This document shows positions 63,666 through 64,000 of a stretch of DNA of 64,000 nt, one piece after another. The DNA is from Vogesella indigofera. GTDB lineage: Bacteria; Pseudomonadota; Gammaproteobacteria; Burkholderiales; Chromobacteriaceae. The DNA lies in NCBI RefSeq assembly GCF_028548395.1, contig NZ_JAQQLA010000003.1:682001-746000 (forward strand), given 5' to 3'. The translations under genes were made by a program, and so were the position numbers. Numbering within the stretch: the stretch's first letter is position 1; every line of letters starts with the position of its first letter. The notes beneath the pieces are model-generated. The model worked only from the letters and a program-made list of their open reading frames with translations, did not search any database and was not told where the DNA came from.

Positions 63666-64000
63666 ATGCACCAGAAATTCACCGGCAGCGAGCAGTACAT
63701 TGCCACCCCCGACCTGATGACCGCGGTCAACGCCGCCATCACCCTGGAACGTCCGCTACTGATCAAGGGCGAGCCCGGCACCGGCAAGACCATGCTTGCC
63801 GAACAACTGGCGAAGGCGCTGGGCAAGCAGCTGATCGTGTGGCCGGTCAAATCCACCACCAAGGCGCAGCACGGCCTGTACGAGTACGATGCCGTATCGC
63901 GCCTGCGCGACTCGCAGCTCGGCAACGAGCGCGTGCACCACATCAGCAACTACATCGTCAAAGGCAAGCTGTGGCAGGCGTTCGAGGCCAGCGAGGCACC
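63666..64000 (+). CDS. MoxR-family AAA ATPase (5-prime part, cut by window end)
   Basis: The first 111 residues are visible. Walker A GEPGTGKT lies near residues 36-43, preceded by the MoxR-type ITLERPLLIKGEPG, and QHGLYEYDAVSRLRDSQLG follows. These ATPases work with VWA-domain proteins as metal-insertion or folding chaperones; such a partner may lie beyond the window. Confidence 0.9.
   Translation, partial: MHQKFTGSEQYIATPDLMTAVNAAITLERPLLIKGEPGTGKTMLAEQLAKALGKQLIVWPVKSTTKAQHGLYEYDAVSRLRDSQLGNERVHHISNYIVKGKLWQAFEASEA

Overview
The window is GC-rich (about two thirds G+C by eye), densely packed chromosomal DNA. It holds about 57 protein genes, one RNA gene (4.5S/SRP RNA), and no tRNA, rRNA, IS element or CRISPR array that I can see. 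Gene content and order point to a free-living, motile betaproteobacterium, most likely of the Neisseriales (Chromobacterium/Vogesella-like). The placement is an inference from familiar protein families, not from a marker gene.

Layout. 1-3.2 kb: two tandem paralogous branched-chain-amino-acid-type binding lipoproteins and a YegP-like protein. 3.4-4.6 kb: aromatic/aspartate aminotransferase. 4.7-18.8 kb, minus strand: a complete assimilatory nitrate system. It comprises siroheme methyltransferase, nitrate reductase, nitrite reductase (nirD, nirB), a fused PP2C phosphatase/Ser-Thr kinase, a NarK/NasA-type transporter, an NrtABD-type ABC importer, and a NasT-type ANTAR antiterminator. Three leaders in this block each carry a sigma-54 promoter, two hexaloop hairpins and an overlapping terminator, the signature of ANTAR control. 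18.9-31.2 kb: housekeeping genes (tag, a methyltransferase, a chemoreceptor, argS, trhP/yegQ, a ferritin-like protein, fliW, bipA). 31.3-34.9 kb: quinone oxidoreductase and ccoI-ccoS (cbb3 oxidase maturation). 35.3-43.7 kb: a tightly overlapping run trkA, VOC protein, trkH, slt, SDR protein, cca, prpF-like. 43.8-47.7 kb: SPFH protein, ppnP, and ubiU-ubiV-ubiT for oxygen-independent ubiquinone synthesis. 47.8-58.5 kb: HPt/HD-GYP protein, cold-shock protein, dGTPase-like protein, AEC transporter, phosphatase, msrB, hflX. 58.6-64 kb: umuC-umuD, ffs, an Xre regulator, a Usp protein, a thioesterase, a TerB-like protein and the start of a MoxR-type ATPase. Nitrate assimilation under NtrC/NasT-type control, cbb3 maturation and UbiUVT together suggest life across oxic and low-oxygen conditions.

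The most unusual feature is a dispersed short motif with core GCGGCCAAC(C/G)TT. I count about 41 copies in 64 kb, about 32 of them with the exact 12-base core, against an expectation well below one. It lies inside unrelated genes in several reading frames, forms inverted pairs that act as terminators, overlaps two ribosome-binding sites, and is strongly biased to one strand when unpaired. It behaves like a DNA uptake sequence or another genome-wide signal, and it does not match any Neisseriaceae uptake-sequence dialect I know.
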